NCBI GenBank assembly: GCA_040902885.1
Contig: JBBDWK010000034.1
Location: forward strand, 1-34,400
From: JBBDWK01 sp040902885
GTDB taxonomy: Bacteria; Acidobacteriota; Terriglobia; Bryobacterales; Bryobacteraceae
DNA length: 34,400 nt
Reading direction: 5' to 3'
A model generated the notes under the pieces. That model was not told where the DNA came from. It searched no databases and saw only the letters and a program-made list of their open reading frames with translations. Of the stretch, positions 24,783 through 32,098 are shown piece after piece (position 1 is the stretch's first letter; every line of letters starts with the position of its first letter). The translations under genes were made by a program, and so were the position numbers.

Positions 24783-26216
24783 ATGGGCATGAGCTTCACC
24801 CCGCCGTTTTACGAAATTGACCCGAAGGAAAACACGATCTCTGTGCGCGGGCCGATGTCCGAAAAGGACTGGGACACGATCGTCGCATTGATGAAGGAGC
24901 GCCAGATCGGGAGTCTGAGCGCCGGCGGCATGACCGACGCCGCGCTCGACCGCCTCTCGCGGCTTGATTCCATAACGCGTCTCAGCTTCGACGGGTCGAT
25001 GCAGCTCACCGATGCCGGACTGCCGCACCTGGCGCGGTTGCCCCGGTTGGAAGACCTCAATATCAGCGGCGTGAAAGGCCAGGTCACCGATCGGGGGCTC
25101 GAGGTCCTACGCCATCTGCCGGACCTCAGACGATTTCAAATGTGCTGGCAGCCAAACGTCTCGGATGTTGGCGTGGCCAATCTGGCCTTCTGCGATCATC
25201 TGGAAAGCGTGGACCTGCTCGGCACTCGGACCGGCGATGGCGCCGTCAATGCGCTCGCCGGCAAGCCCAAGCTGCGCCGGTTCAAGACAGGACGCAACGT
25301 CACCGATGCCGGACTCGCTCTCTTCCACCGGTTCCCGGCCTTCGAGGAGTGGCAGGGCGGCGACATCCACTATGAGTTGATGAGCGCCGACGCCGGGCCG
25401 ACCCACCTCCTGGTGGACGGTCCATTCACGAACGCGGGGATCGCCAGCCTCGCGGGGCTCAACGGACTGTTCGCGCTCAGTTTTTTCTGGCACTGTTCCG
25501 CATTTACAGCCAATGGCCTCGAGCCGTTGAAGGATCTTCCCAACCTGGGTTTTCTGGGATGTCAAGGGGAACGCTGCAACGACGAGGCGATGCGTCATAT
25601 TGCCGCAATCCCCCGGCTGCGTATGCTGATGGGCCAGGGCACGGTGGCGGGTGACGCCGGCTTCGAAGCACTGAGCCGTTCGCGAACCGTTGAATACATC
25701 TGGGGCCGTGAGTGCCCCAACCTCACCGGGCGCGGATTCACCGCGCTGGCGAAGATGCCGGCCCTCCGCGGGCTGGCGGTGAGCTGCAAGAACGTGGATG
25801 ACGCGGCATTATCGACCTTGCCGCGCTTCCCTGGCCTCCGGGAGCTCATGCCGATGGACGTCCCCGACGCGGGATTCCGTCACGTCGGCCTTTGCGAGCA
25901 TTTGGAGGCTCTGTGGTGCATGTACTGCAGAGAAACGGGCGACACTGCCACCGAGCACATCGCCCGCTTATCCAGGTTGAAGACTTATTACGCCGGTAAG
26001 ACGCAGATCACCGACCGCAGCCTGGAGATTCTGGGGCGAATGCCTTCGCTCGAACGCCTCGAGTTCTGGCAGTGCGCAGGTATCGGCGATGCCGGCGTCG
26101 CCCATCTGGCCGGCCTCCCGCGACTCCGCCAGATTAGTCTGGACGGCCTGCCCGGCGTCACACGCGAAGCAGCGGCGTTATTTCCCGCGCACGTGCGTGT
26201 GAGCTATTCGACATGA
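24783..26216 (+). CDS. Leucine-rich repeat protein
   Basis: 477 residues, no signal peptide. About fifteen repeats of 23-25 residues with the pattern of the cysteine-containing/F-box-like LRR class: LTDAGLPHLARLPRLEDLNI, VTDRGLEVLRHLPDLRRFQM, VTDAGLALFHRFPAFEEW, ITDRSLEILGRMPSLERLEF and IGDAGVAHLAGLPRLRQISL. The first 40 residues form a separate cap (FYEIDPKENTISVRGPMSEK). Such arrays are protein-binding solenoids; no enzyme domain is attached. Start ATG 24783 or 24789, without a clear Shine-Dalgarno sequence. Flanked by a toxin remnant and an ankyrin protein. Partner unknown. Confidence 0.82.
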   Translation: MGMSFTPPFYEIDPKENTISVRGPMSEKDWDTIVALMKERQIGSLSAGGMTDAALDRLSRLDSITRLSFDGSMQLTDAGLPHLARLPRLEDLNISGVKGQVTDRGLEVLRHLPDLRRFQMCWQPNVSDVGVANLAFCDHLESVDLLGTRTGDGAVNALAGKPKLRRFKTGRNVTDAGLALFHRFPAFEEWQGGDIHYELMSADAGPTHLLVDGPFTNAGIASLAGLNGLFALSFFWHCSAFTANGLEPLKDLPNLGFLGCQGERCNDEAMRHIAAIPRLRMLMGQGTVAGDAGFEALSRSRTVEYIWGRECPNLTGRGFTALAKMPALRGLAVSCKNVDDAALSTLPRFPGLRELMPMDVPDAGFRHVGLCEHLEALWCMYCRETGDTATEHIARLSRLKTYYAGKTQITDRSLEILGRMPSLERLEFWQCAGIGDAGVAHLAGLPRLRQISLDGLPGVTREAAALFPAHVRVSYST

Positions 26217-26235
26217 TCTCCACTTGAGTGGGCGC

Positions 26236-26241
26236 TATAAT
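26236..26241 (+). promoter_or_regulatory. -10 box of the ankyrin/GNA1162-like gene
   Basis: Perfect TATAAT. A start point near 26248 would be followed by GGGAGG at 26266-26271 and the ATA codon at 26278. It lies downstream of the only conventional in-frame start (TTG 26224), arguing that this TTG is not used. Confidence 0.5.
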
Positions 26242-26265
26242 AATTCTCATCCTCACCCTGCTATC

Positions 26266-26280
26266 GGGAGGTGTTCTATA
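26266..26280 (+). promoter_or_regulatory. Strong ribosome site facing an ATA codon
   Basis: GGGAGGTG at 26266-26273 is the best Shine-Dalgarno in this stretch. GGAGG is separated by 6 nt from ATA at 26278-26280, directly before a typical signal-peptide coding region. It suggests either a rare ATA initiation or an ATG-to-ATA change. Confidence 0.5.
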
Positions 26281-27279
26281 CGGTATCGGGCTCCACTCTG
26301 GATCGGAACCGCAATCGCACTCGCCGCTTTCGCCTTCGCCGACGACGCCGTCGAGTTGCACCGCGCCGCGAAGAAGGGCAACACGGCGAAGTTGGAAGCT
26401 CTGCTGAACGCTGGGGCGGAAGTTAACATAGCCGACGTCGAGAATCGCACCGCCCTGCTGGAGGCGGCATCGGCCGGACAGGCCCAGGCGGTCAGGCTGC
26501 TGCTGAAACACGGCGCGGATGTGAACGCCAGGCACAAGCAGGGAATCACGGCGCTAATGGCGGCTTCTTTGAAGGGCCGCACCGAAGTCGTTCGGCTGCT
26601 TCTGGCGGCTGGAGCCGATCTGAAAGCCAAATGCGAATTCGGACAGGACGCGCTCTGTTATGCGTCTCAGGAACGGTACGGGGCCATGGCTTGGCGGAAC
26701 CGGTGGAAGCAGGGGACGCCAAAGCACCCCGAGACCATTCAAGTGCTATTGGATGCCGGGGCATCGCCTGCCACCTCGGCGTGCTTCATCGATCCCGACT
26801 ACATGTCGAAGGCTCCACGTTCGATCGCCATCCTGCCGGTGCAGGACCTTCGCGAGCCGGAGGAGCGCATGTTGGCGCCCGATCTCGCCAGGGAGCTGCC
26901 CGAGGCGCTGGAAAAGGAATTCAAGCCCAGGCGATACGAGATTCTATCCGCCGTAGAGGCCCGGGAAAAGCTGGGGATCAAAGCCAATGCCGATTCCACG
27001 CAGCCCATCGCGGCTACCGTAGCCTGCTCCTCGGTAGGGACGGACGCCATTCTTCAATTGCAGTTGCTAGGCTCGCACAAGTCCACTTCCCTCATCACGG
27101 AAACCACCGGCGTTGCGGCCACCTCATGCTTGACGGACTGCAAGTCCGGCAGCATCCTCTGGAAAGACTTCGGGGTTTACAGCGAGCAGCGAGGCTTCAT
27201 TGTGGCCAAATTCGTCAGCGGAGTACGGGCCATCGCTAGTGAAATGGTCACTCAGGTGCCACCGCGCCGCGAGGAATGA
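26278..27279 (+). CDS. Exported ankyrin repeat protein with C-terminal GNA1162/CsgG-like domain
   Basis: About 333 residues if started at ATA 26278; a TTG at 26224 would add 18 residues that do not resemble a protein start. A signal peptide (RYRAPLWIGTAIALAAFAFA, then DD) is followed by three to four ankyrin repeats to about residue 165: VELHRAAKKGNTAKLEALLN, TALLEAASAGQAQAVRLLLK, TALMAASLKGRTEVVRLLLA and a longer one ending IQVLLDAGASP. From about 185 a second domain reads RSIAILPVQDLR, VGTDAILQLQLLG and CKSGSILWKDFGVYSEQRG, the pattern of GNA1162/DUF799 and CsgG-like lipoprotein domains. A periplasmic envelope role is inferred. The domain call is by eye only. Confidence 0.75.
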   Translation: MRYRAPLWIGTAIALAAFAFADDAVELHRAAKKGNTAKLEALLNAGAEVNIADVENRTALLEAASAGQAQAVRLLLKHGADVNARHKQGITALMAASLKGRTEVVRLLLAAGADLKAKCEFGQDALCYASQERYGAMAWRNRWKQGTPKHPETIQVLLDAGASPATSACFIDPDYMSKAPRSIAILPVQDLREPEERMLAPDLARELPEALEKEFKPRRYEILSAVEAREKLGIKANADSTQPIAATVACSSVGTDAILQLQLLGSHKSTSLITETTGVAATSCLTDCKSGSILWKDFGVYSEQRGFIVAKFVSGVRAIASEMVTQVPPRREE

Positions 27280-27309
27280 AACCGGAATCGCTGTGCTACC
27301 TTCTACTCT

Positions 27310-27591
27310 ATGGCGTTCGAGTCCGATAAAGTGATGTTCGAGATTTACCGGGAGACCCGGTATACCGGCAGATTCAAAGTCGTCTACTTCACCGAGCTCG
27401 ACGACCACAACAAGGAGCCGGAGATCAACCATGCCATGGCCGGGGAACATTTCTACGATGGGTTCCTGAAAGCCTACCGCAAGGAGGAAGCCAAGGAGAT
27501 TATCGAGAGCGTGCTGTCGCGCCTGAATGCCGGGGAGAAGATGGGTCCGGAGGAGATTGAGCGGGCGCTCGGCGAACACATCGCGCCGTAG
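27310..27591 (+). CDS. Small conserved-looking hypothetical protein
   Basis: 93 residues, acidic, no signal peptide or membrane helix. It starts MAFESDKVMFEIYRETRYTG and then forms strand-like YTGRFKVVYFTELDDHNKEP before a long amphipathic helix (AYRKEEAKEIIESVLSRLNA) and a C-terminal helix (MGPEEIERALGEHI). Codon usage is like its neighbours, with strong third-position GC, so it is probably real. No known family recognised. It starts 30 nt after the ankyrin gene and could share its transcript. The palindromic repeat at 27603-27659 follows directly. Confidence 0.65.
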   Translation: MAFESDKVMFEIYRETRYTGRFKVVYFTELDDHNKEPEINHAMAGEHFYDGFLKAYRKEEAKEIIESVLSRLNAGEKMGPEEIERALGEHIAP

Positions 27592-27602
27592 TTTCCGGAA
27601 AT

Positions 27603-27659
27603 CCGCTCCCTCTGGTCGCGGCTCAGCAACGGTTTCCGAGCCGCGACCAGAGGGAGCGG
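27603..27659. repeat. REP-like palindrome, variant with 22-bp perfect arms
   Basis: Arms 27603-27624 and 27638-27659 are perfect complements around a 13-nt loop, the same loop length as at 18829-18893. Compared with that copy the stem has a changed and shortened middle (CTGG for CACGG), mirrored exactly in the other arm, so base pairing is conserved while sequence changes. Confidence 0.9.
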
Positions 27660-27671
27660 TTGTAAAGAATC

Positions 27672-28163
27672 GTGCAGATCACGCGCTATCCGGCTCTCAC
27701 CGAACCCCAGTTTCTAGGCTGCGCCAGCGCTTTCGTCGATACCCTCTTCGGCGAACTGAACGCGGCCGTCATGTATTTGCGGAAGCTGGAGGGCCAACGT
27801 AAGGGCGTCGCCTTCGCGTTCGAGATGTCGCTCGACCATCACCGGTATGGGGCGCTGATTGTTCTGGACCGCTGGGCCACACTGGCGCGTGCCTTCGGGC
27901 CGCACCTAGCCGCCTTCGACGGTGTTCTCGATAGAGTTCAGGCGGCGGAAAACCTGCTGGGACACGTGAACGGGGTGATCGACGCCAGCGACGAGTATTC
28001 GGACGAGCTCGTGAGCGCGTGCGTGGCCGGGTTTCAGTCGCTGCACGTGGCCTTCGAGGAGGAGCGCAAGAAGGTGGAGCGCACGGCCAGCCTGGGGCCC
28101 ATGCTGCCGGAAGAATACACAAGCGCGCGGCGCGTGTTCCTGCAGGATCTGGCGGCGCGGTAG
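27672..28163 (+). CDS. Hypothetical protein, mostly helical
   Basis: 163 residues from GTG 27672, beginning MQITRYPALTEPQFLGCASA. The rest looks all-helical with regular heptads (AFVDTLFGELNAAVMYLRKL; FDGVLDRVQAAENLLGHVNG; ELVSACVAGFQSLHVAFEEE). No signal peptide, membrane segment or catalytic motif could be recognised. Codon usage is typical for the window. It follows the palindromic repeat by 12 nt and precedes msrA by 46 nt on the same strand, with a TATACT box between, so it is probably a separate unit from msrAB. Function unknown. Confidence 0.6.
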   Translation: MQITRYPALTEPQFLGCASAFVDTLFGELNAAVMYLRKLEGQRKGVAFAFEMSLDHHRYGALIVLDRWATLARAFGPHLAAFDGVLDRVQAAENLLGHVNGVIDASDEYSDELVSACVAGFQSLHVAFEEERKKVERTASLGPMLPEEYTSARRVFLQDLAAR

Positions 28164-28177
28164 GGTTCCCCGTCCGC

Positions 28178-28183
28178 TATACT
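28178..28183 (+). promoter_or_regulatory. -10 box upstream of msrAB
   Basis: TATACT, 26 nt before ATG 28210, followed by GGAG at 28192-28195. The -35 region (28155-28160) is not a good match. Confidence 0.4.
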
Positions 28184-28209
28184 AAAGCCACGGAGAATTG
28201 TTGACAGTT

Positions 28210-28857
28210 ATGCGGCTTTGGAAGAGCTTTGTCCTCCCGCTGCTGGCGCTCTCGTGGCTCACAGCGGCAAGCGGGCCGTTTCCGGACCCGACAGTCGATG
28301 TGCCGCGAACCACGACCAAGGGGAAGCAAACCGCCGTTTTCGCGGGCGGATGCTTCTGGTGTACGGAGGTCGTCTTCGAACAACTGGCAGGGGTTCAAAA
28401 GGTAGTTTCGGGCTACGCCGGCGGCAATGCCGCCAACGCCAATTACAAGGCCGTGAGCGAGGGCCGCACGGAACACGCCGAAGTCATCGAGATTACCTAT
28501 GATCCTTCCCGCGTCACCTATGGCCAACTGCTAAAGACGTTCTTCAGCGTGGCGCACGATCCGACGCAGCTCAACCGGCAGGGACCGGACCACGGCAAGC
28601 AGTACCGTTCCGCAATCCTCTACGCCAACGCGGAACAGCAACGCGTGGCGGAAGCTTACATCGAGCAACTCTCCCAGGCAGCGGTCTTCCCGGGTCCGAT
28701 CGTCACACAGGTCGCTCCGCTCAAGGCCTTCTATTCGGCCGAGCCTTACCACCAGGATTTCGTCCGGAACAACCCCCGCCATCCCTATGTCGTGGTGAAC
28801 GCCCTGCCAAAAGTGGAGAAGCTGAAGAAGCTCTATCCGGAATGGGTGAAGAAGTGA
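28210..28857 (+). CDS. msrA: Exported peptide-methionine (S)-S-oxide reductase MsrA
   Basis: 215 residues from ATG 28210 (TTG 28198/28201 are also in frame). A signal peptide (WKSFVLPLLALSWLTAASG) precedes the MsrA domain, which begins KQTAVFAGGCFWCTEVVFEQ with the catalytic Cys in GCFWC at 47-51. It continues with VVSGYAGG, the Glu/Asp-bearing HAEVIEITYDP, FFSVAHDPTQLNRQGPDHG and YHQDF. It reduces the S-epimer of methionine sulfoxide in exported proteins. Only the two GCFWC cysteines are present, so the disulfide-recycling mode would use the second of them. The msrB gene follows with a 4-nt GTGA overlap. Confidence 0.94.
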   Translation: MRLWKSFVLPLLALSWLTAASGPFPDPTVDVPRTTTKGKQTAVFAGGCFWCTEVVFEQLAGVQKVVSGYAGGNAANANYKAVSEGRTEHAEVIEITYDPSRVTYGQLLKTFFSVAHDPTQLNRQGPDHGKQYRSAILYANAEQQRVAEAYIEQLSQAAVFPGPIVTQVAPLKAFYSAEPYHQDFVRNNPRHPYVVVNALPKVEKLKKLYPEWVKK

Positions 28858-29393
28858 ATCGACATTTTTGGACGCGTCGCAGCGCGATTTTCCTCGTTGT
28901 TCCCGGCGTGCTTTTCCAGCGTGGAGCGGCTCAAAGCAAGACCGTGCGGATCGCCGAGTTCGACAACTCCGGGAAACGCATCCGCGTGGCTGAAGTGGAG
29001 CGCGTGGAGAAGACCGACGCCGAGTGGCAAAAGCAGCTCACGCCTCTGCAGTTTCAAGTGACGCGCAAAGAAGGCACCGAACGCGCTTTCAGCGGCAAGT
29101 ACAACGCCCATAAAGGTGACGGGATCTACCGGTGCATTGGCTGCGGAACCCCGGTGTTCGATTCCAAAACCAAGTTCGATTCCGGCACCGGATGGCCGAG
29201 CTTCTGGGCGCCGATCGCGAAGGAGAACGTGAAAGACGTGCCCGACAACAGTCAAGGGATGCGGCGCGTCGAGACGGAGTGCGCCCGTTGCGGCGCTCAT
29301 CTGGGGCACGTGTTTGAGGACGGGCCGAGACCGACCGGGCTTCGGTACTGCATGAATTCCGCGTCGCTCGACTTCGTGCCGCGCAGCCGCTGA
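28854..29393 (+). CDS. msrB: Exported peptide-methionine (R)-S-oxide reductase MsrB
   Basis: 179 residues from GTG 28854, which overlaps the msrA stop (GTGA); ATG 28842 is the alternative and would place two glutamates in the signal n-region. The N-terminus MNRHFWTRRSAIFLVVPGVL is a signal peptide with an arginine pair, possibly Tat. The MsrB domain has two zinc CxxC pairs (CIGCGTP and CARCGAH), FDSGTGWPSFW, HLGHVFEDGP and the catalytic cysteine in RYCMNSASLDF. It reduces the R-epimer of methionine sulfoxide, complementing MsrA in the same compartment. Both enzymes being exported as separate proteins in one operon points to periplasmic repair; the electron donor is not encoded nearby. Confidence 0.94.
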   Translation: MNRHFWTRRSAIFLVVPGVLFQRGAAQSKTVRIAEFDNSGKRIRVAEVERVEKTDAEWQKQLTPLQFQVTRKEGTERAFSGKYNAHKGDGIYRCIGCGTPVFDSKTKFDSGTGWPSFWAPIAKENVKDVPDNSQGMRRVETECARCGAHLGHVFEDGPRPTGLRYCMNSASLDFVPRSR

Positions 29394-29401
29394 GCGGCTT
29401 G

Positions 29402-29407
29402 TATACT
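29402..29407 (+). promoter_or_regulatory. -10 box, leaderless start of the amidohydrolase operon
   Basis: TATACT followed by 6 nt and ATG 29414. A start point 7 nt after the box would fall on the A of the AUG itself. No Shine-Dalgarno sequence is present. Confidence 0.45.
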
Positions 29408-29413
29408 CATTTC

Positions 29414-30313
29414 ATGCCGATTAAAATCAACCGCCGGCAGGCTGCCGGCGCGCTTGCCGCTGGTTTGGGGGCCGCCGCCGGAGCGAAAGCCCAAAAAATG
29501 CGCATCATCGATCCTCACGTTCACGTCTGGAAGAAGGATCCCCGCTACCCGTGGGCGAAGGAGACCACCAGGCCGCCCGAAAAGGACGCCACGCCGGAGA
29601 TGCTGCTGGATCTCATGAAGGCGAACGGCGTGGAGAAGACGGTCATCATTCAGGTGATTCATTACCGCTGGGACAACAGCTACCTGGCCGATGTGCTGAA
29701 GCAATATCCACAATACTTTCAGGGTGTCGCGCGCGTGAATCCGGAAAGCCCGGAGGCGCCGGACGATCTTTCGCGCCTGGTGCGGCAGGGTTTCAAAGGC
29801 GTGCGCATCAGCCCTTCCGGCAACGCGTCGGGCGACTGGATTCGAGGACCGCTGATGCCGCCGCTGTGGAAGCGCTGCCATGAGCTGAAAGCTCCCATGA
29901 CCGTGCTCGCCCCGGTGACGCGCATGCCGGATGTGGCGCCGCTGATCGAGAAGCTCCCCGATCTGACCGTGGTCATCGACCATATGGCGGACAGCCCTCT
30001 GGACAAGCCGGACGAGTTGAATAAGCTGATGGCTCTGGAGCGCTATCCGAAGGTGTTCGTGAAAGTCTCGCACACCTGGTCGCTTTCGAAGCAGGAGTAT
30101 CCGTACAAGGATGCACAGGCCCAGGTGAAGCGCCTTTACGACAAGTTCGGGCCGAAGCGCCTGATGTGGGGAACCGACTGGCCTCTGGTGGAGAACCGCT
30201 GCGGTTACGCCAAGGCGCTGGCGCTGGTGCGCGACGAGATGGCCTTCCTGAACGACGACGACAAGAGCTGGATGCTCAGCAAGACCATTGAACGCGTGTG
30301 GCCGTTCGCGTAA
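29414..30313 (+). CDS. Tat-exported amidohydrolase (Amidohydrolase_2 family)
   Basis: 299 residues. A twin-arginine signal (INRRQAAGALAAGLGAAAGA) is followed by a TIM-barrel hydrolase: RIIDPHVHVW with the HxH metal site at 35-37, FQGVARVNPESPEAP, GFKGVRISP, LTVVIDHMADSP and the C-terminal LMWGTDWPLVENRCGY carrying the catalytic Asp. This branch includes lactonases and decarboxylases of the 2-pyrone-4,6-dicarboxylate lactonase and fuconolactonase type; the precise reaction cannot be told. First gene of a packed run with a PQQ sugar dehydrogenase (16 nt away), a multihaem cytochrome and another amidohydrolase; a lactonase acting on the product of a sugar dehydrogenase would be a sensible pairing. 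Confidence 0.87.
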   Translation: MPIKINRRQAAGALAAGLGAAAGAKAQKMRIIDPHVHVWKKDPRYPWAKETTRPPEKDATPEMLLDLMKANGVEKTVIIQVIHYRWDNSYLADVLKQYPQYFQGVARVNPESPEAPDDLSRLVRQGFKGVRISPSGNASGDWIRGPLMPPLWKRCHELKAPMTVLAPVTRMPDVAPLIEKLPDLTVVIDHMADSPLDKPDELNKLMALERYPKVFVKVSHTWSLSKQEYPYKDAQAQVKRLYDKFGPKRLMWGTDWPLVENRCGYAKALALVRDEMAFLNDDDKSWMLSKTIERVWPFA

Positions 30314-30329
30314 TACACTGGAGACGAAT

Positions 30330-31481
30330 ATGAAAGCTATTGCCGCCCTCCTTCTGGCCGCCTCGATCGCCGCCGCCGCCGAGGTAAAACTGCCTCCGCC
30401 TTTCGCCACGCCATCCTCCACCAACCGGCCGCGCGTGATTCAGCGTCCCGCCGGCGTAGATTTGAAAGTGCCGCAAGGCTTCTCCATCGAGGTCTTTGCC
30501 GAGGGTTTCGAGAAGCCGCGCTTCATGACCTATGGGCCGGGCGGCGAGATCCTGATCAGCGACAGCGCCGATAAAGGCACGGTTTACGTGATGAAGCCGG
30601 AACCCCGGAAGGCGCTGATTACGGGCCTTTACCGGCCGTTCGGGCTGGCCTTCTGGAAGGACTACCTCTACGTAGCCGAACCGGGCTCGCTGAAGCGCTA
30701 TAAGTACAACGCGAAGACGATGTCAGTGGGCAAGGGCGAAGAAGTGGTCTCCATGAAAGGCTTCGAAAAGGGGCACTGGACGCGCAGCATCCTGTTCGAT
30801 CGCGACGGACGGAAGATGTACCTCTCGGTCGGGTCGGGGTCGAACGTGGACACCGGCGAGGACCCGCGGCGCGCAACCATCAGCCGCTACAATCCCGATG
30901 GCAGCGGCGAGGAGATTTTCGCTTCGGGGTTGCGCAACGTGATCGGCCTGCGCTGGTATCCGGGCACGGAGACGCTGTGGGCGGCCGTTCAGGAGCGGGA
31001 TGGCCTGGGCGACGACCTGGTGCCGGATTACTTCACGGCGATTAAGCAGGGCGGCTTCTATGGCTGGCCCTACGCATACGTCGGGTCGAACGAAGACCCG
31101 CGCAACAAGGGCAAGAATCCGGAGGCGGTGAAGAAGACTATCGTGCCGGATGTGTTGCTGGGGGCTCACGTTGCGGTTCTGGACCACATCTTTTACACGG
31201 GCAAGCAGTTCCCGGCGGAGTATCAGGGCGGCGCGTTTCTGGCGTACCACGGGTCGTGGAACCGCTCGAAGCGTGTCGGCCAGTCGATTCACTTTCTGCC
31301 GTTCAAGAACGGCAGACCGGTAGGCCAGCCGCGCGAGTTTCTGACCGGATGGATGCTGGGGCCGGACAAGGTGGAAGTGTGGGGCCGTCCGGTGGGATTG
31401 CTGCAGATGACGGATGGCGGCCTGCTGGTAAGCGACGACGGGGGAAACAAGGTCTGGCGCATCAGTTATAAAGGCAAGTAG
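30330..31481 (+). CDS. PQQ-dependent sugar dehydrogenase-like protein (glucose/sorbosone type)
   Basis: 383 residues from ATG 30330, with GGAGA 5 nt upstream. Signal peptide MKAIAALLLAASIAAAAE. A six-bladed propeller follows: VPQGFSIEVFAEGFEKPRFM, LYRPFGLAFWKDYLYVAEPG, MYLSVGSGSNVDTGEDPRRA, FASGLRNVIGLRWYPGTETL, WAAVQERDGLGDDLVPDYF, GGFYGWPYAYVG, FLAYHGSWNRS and DGGLLVSDDGGNKVWRI. These are the standard landmarks of soluble glucose/sorbosone dehydrogenases, which use PQQ and calcium to oxidise aldoses in the periplasm. The stop shares one base with the start of the cytochrome gene, suggesting the cytochrome receives its electrons. Confidence 0.9.
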   Translation: MKAIAALLLAASIAAAAEVKLPPPFATPSSTNRPRVIQRPAGVDLKVPQGFSIEVFAEGFEKPRFMTYGPGGEILISDSADKGTVYVMKPEPRKALITGLYRPFGLAFWKDYLYVAEPGSLKRYKYNAKTMSVGKGEEVVSMKGFEKGHWTRSILFDRDGRKMYLSVGSGSNVDTGEDPRRATISRYNPDGSGEEIFASGLRNVIGLRWYPGTETLWAAVQERDGLGDDLVPDYFTAIKQGGFYGWPYAYVGSNEDPRNKGKNPEAVKKTIVPDVLLGAHVAVLDHIFYTGKQFPAEYQGGAFLAYHGSWNRSKRVGQSIHFLPFKNGRPVGQPREFLTGWMLGPDKVEVWGRPVGLLQMTDGGLLVSDDGGNKVWRISYKGK

Positions 31482-32098
31482 TGCGCCTGTACCTGCTGTT
31501 GGTTTTTGCGGCGGGAACGGTTCAAGCGCAGGATCCACGGCCGTTCTCGCATCGCCTGCACCTCAAACTCCAGCCCGATTGTACCGCCTGCCACGTCACC
31601 GCGAAATCCAGCACAAAAATCGAAGACAATAACCTGCCTGCCGCGTCGGCCTGCGTGAGCTGCCATAAGGAAGCCAGCATCAAGAGGCCCGCGCCCACGC
31701 TGCTTTCGCGTTTCGACCACCAGAAGCATTTGAAGCTGGGCAACATCGCGCCGCTGCTGGCGAAAGCCGTGGATTCGGGCGCGTATTTGTCGAGGCCGGG
31801 CGGGATGCGGCGACACCTGAATACGAAGAACTCCTGCGCCGCGTGTCACAGGGGCCTCGAGGAGTCCGAAGCGGTGACCAAGGCGGCGTTTCCGCAAATG
31901 GCCGATTGCCTGGTCTGCCATACCGAGGTGGACCCGCCGTTTTCCTGCGAATTCTGCCATGCCAAGGGTCCGCATCTGAAGCCGGCGAACCACACGCCGG
32001 ACTGGCTGGACCTGCACAATAGCAAGAAGGTCACACTGGACAAGCCGAGCTGCGCAGTGTGCCACGGAAGGAAATTTACATGTTTGGGATGCCATTGA
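31481..32098 (+). CDS. Heptahaem periplasmic cytochrome c
   Basis: 205 residues starting GTG 31481 within the upstream stop (TAGTG). Signal peptide MRLYLLLVFAAGTVQAQ. Seven CxxCH haem sites are visible at residues 34-38, 58-62, 119-123, 143-147, 156-160, 191-195 and 201-205; the last one is the very C-terminus of the protein. Extra histidines (FSHRLHLK; FDHQKHLK) could be sixth ligands, as in cytochrome c7/c3-like or NapC-type modules with FxHxxH spacing. It would carry electrons in the periplasm. Its end overlaps the start of the next gene by 19 nt. No close named family is recognised beyond multihaem cytochromes. Confidence 0.9.
   Translation: MRLYLLLVFAAGTVQAQDPRPFSHRLHLKLQPDCTACHVTAKSSTKIEDNNLPAASACVSCHKEASIKRPAPTLLSRFDHQKHLKLGNIAPLLAKAVDSGAYLSRPGGMRRHLNTKNSCAACHRGLEESEAVTKAAFPQMADCLVCHTEVDPPFSCEFCHAKGPHLKPANHTPDWLDLHNSKKVTLDKPSCAVCHGRKFTCLGCH

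Noticed and set aside
24688..24792. 35-codon frame overlapping the toxin remnant and the LRR start
   Set aside because: Ser/Pro-rich translation (MSMSSETPLAEPTGSP) without a ribosome site or family resemblance; could be a decayed antitoxin start, but nothing supports it.
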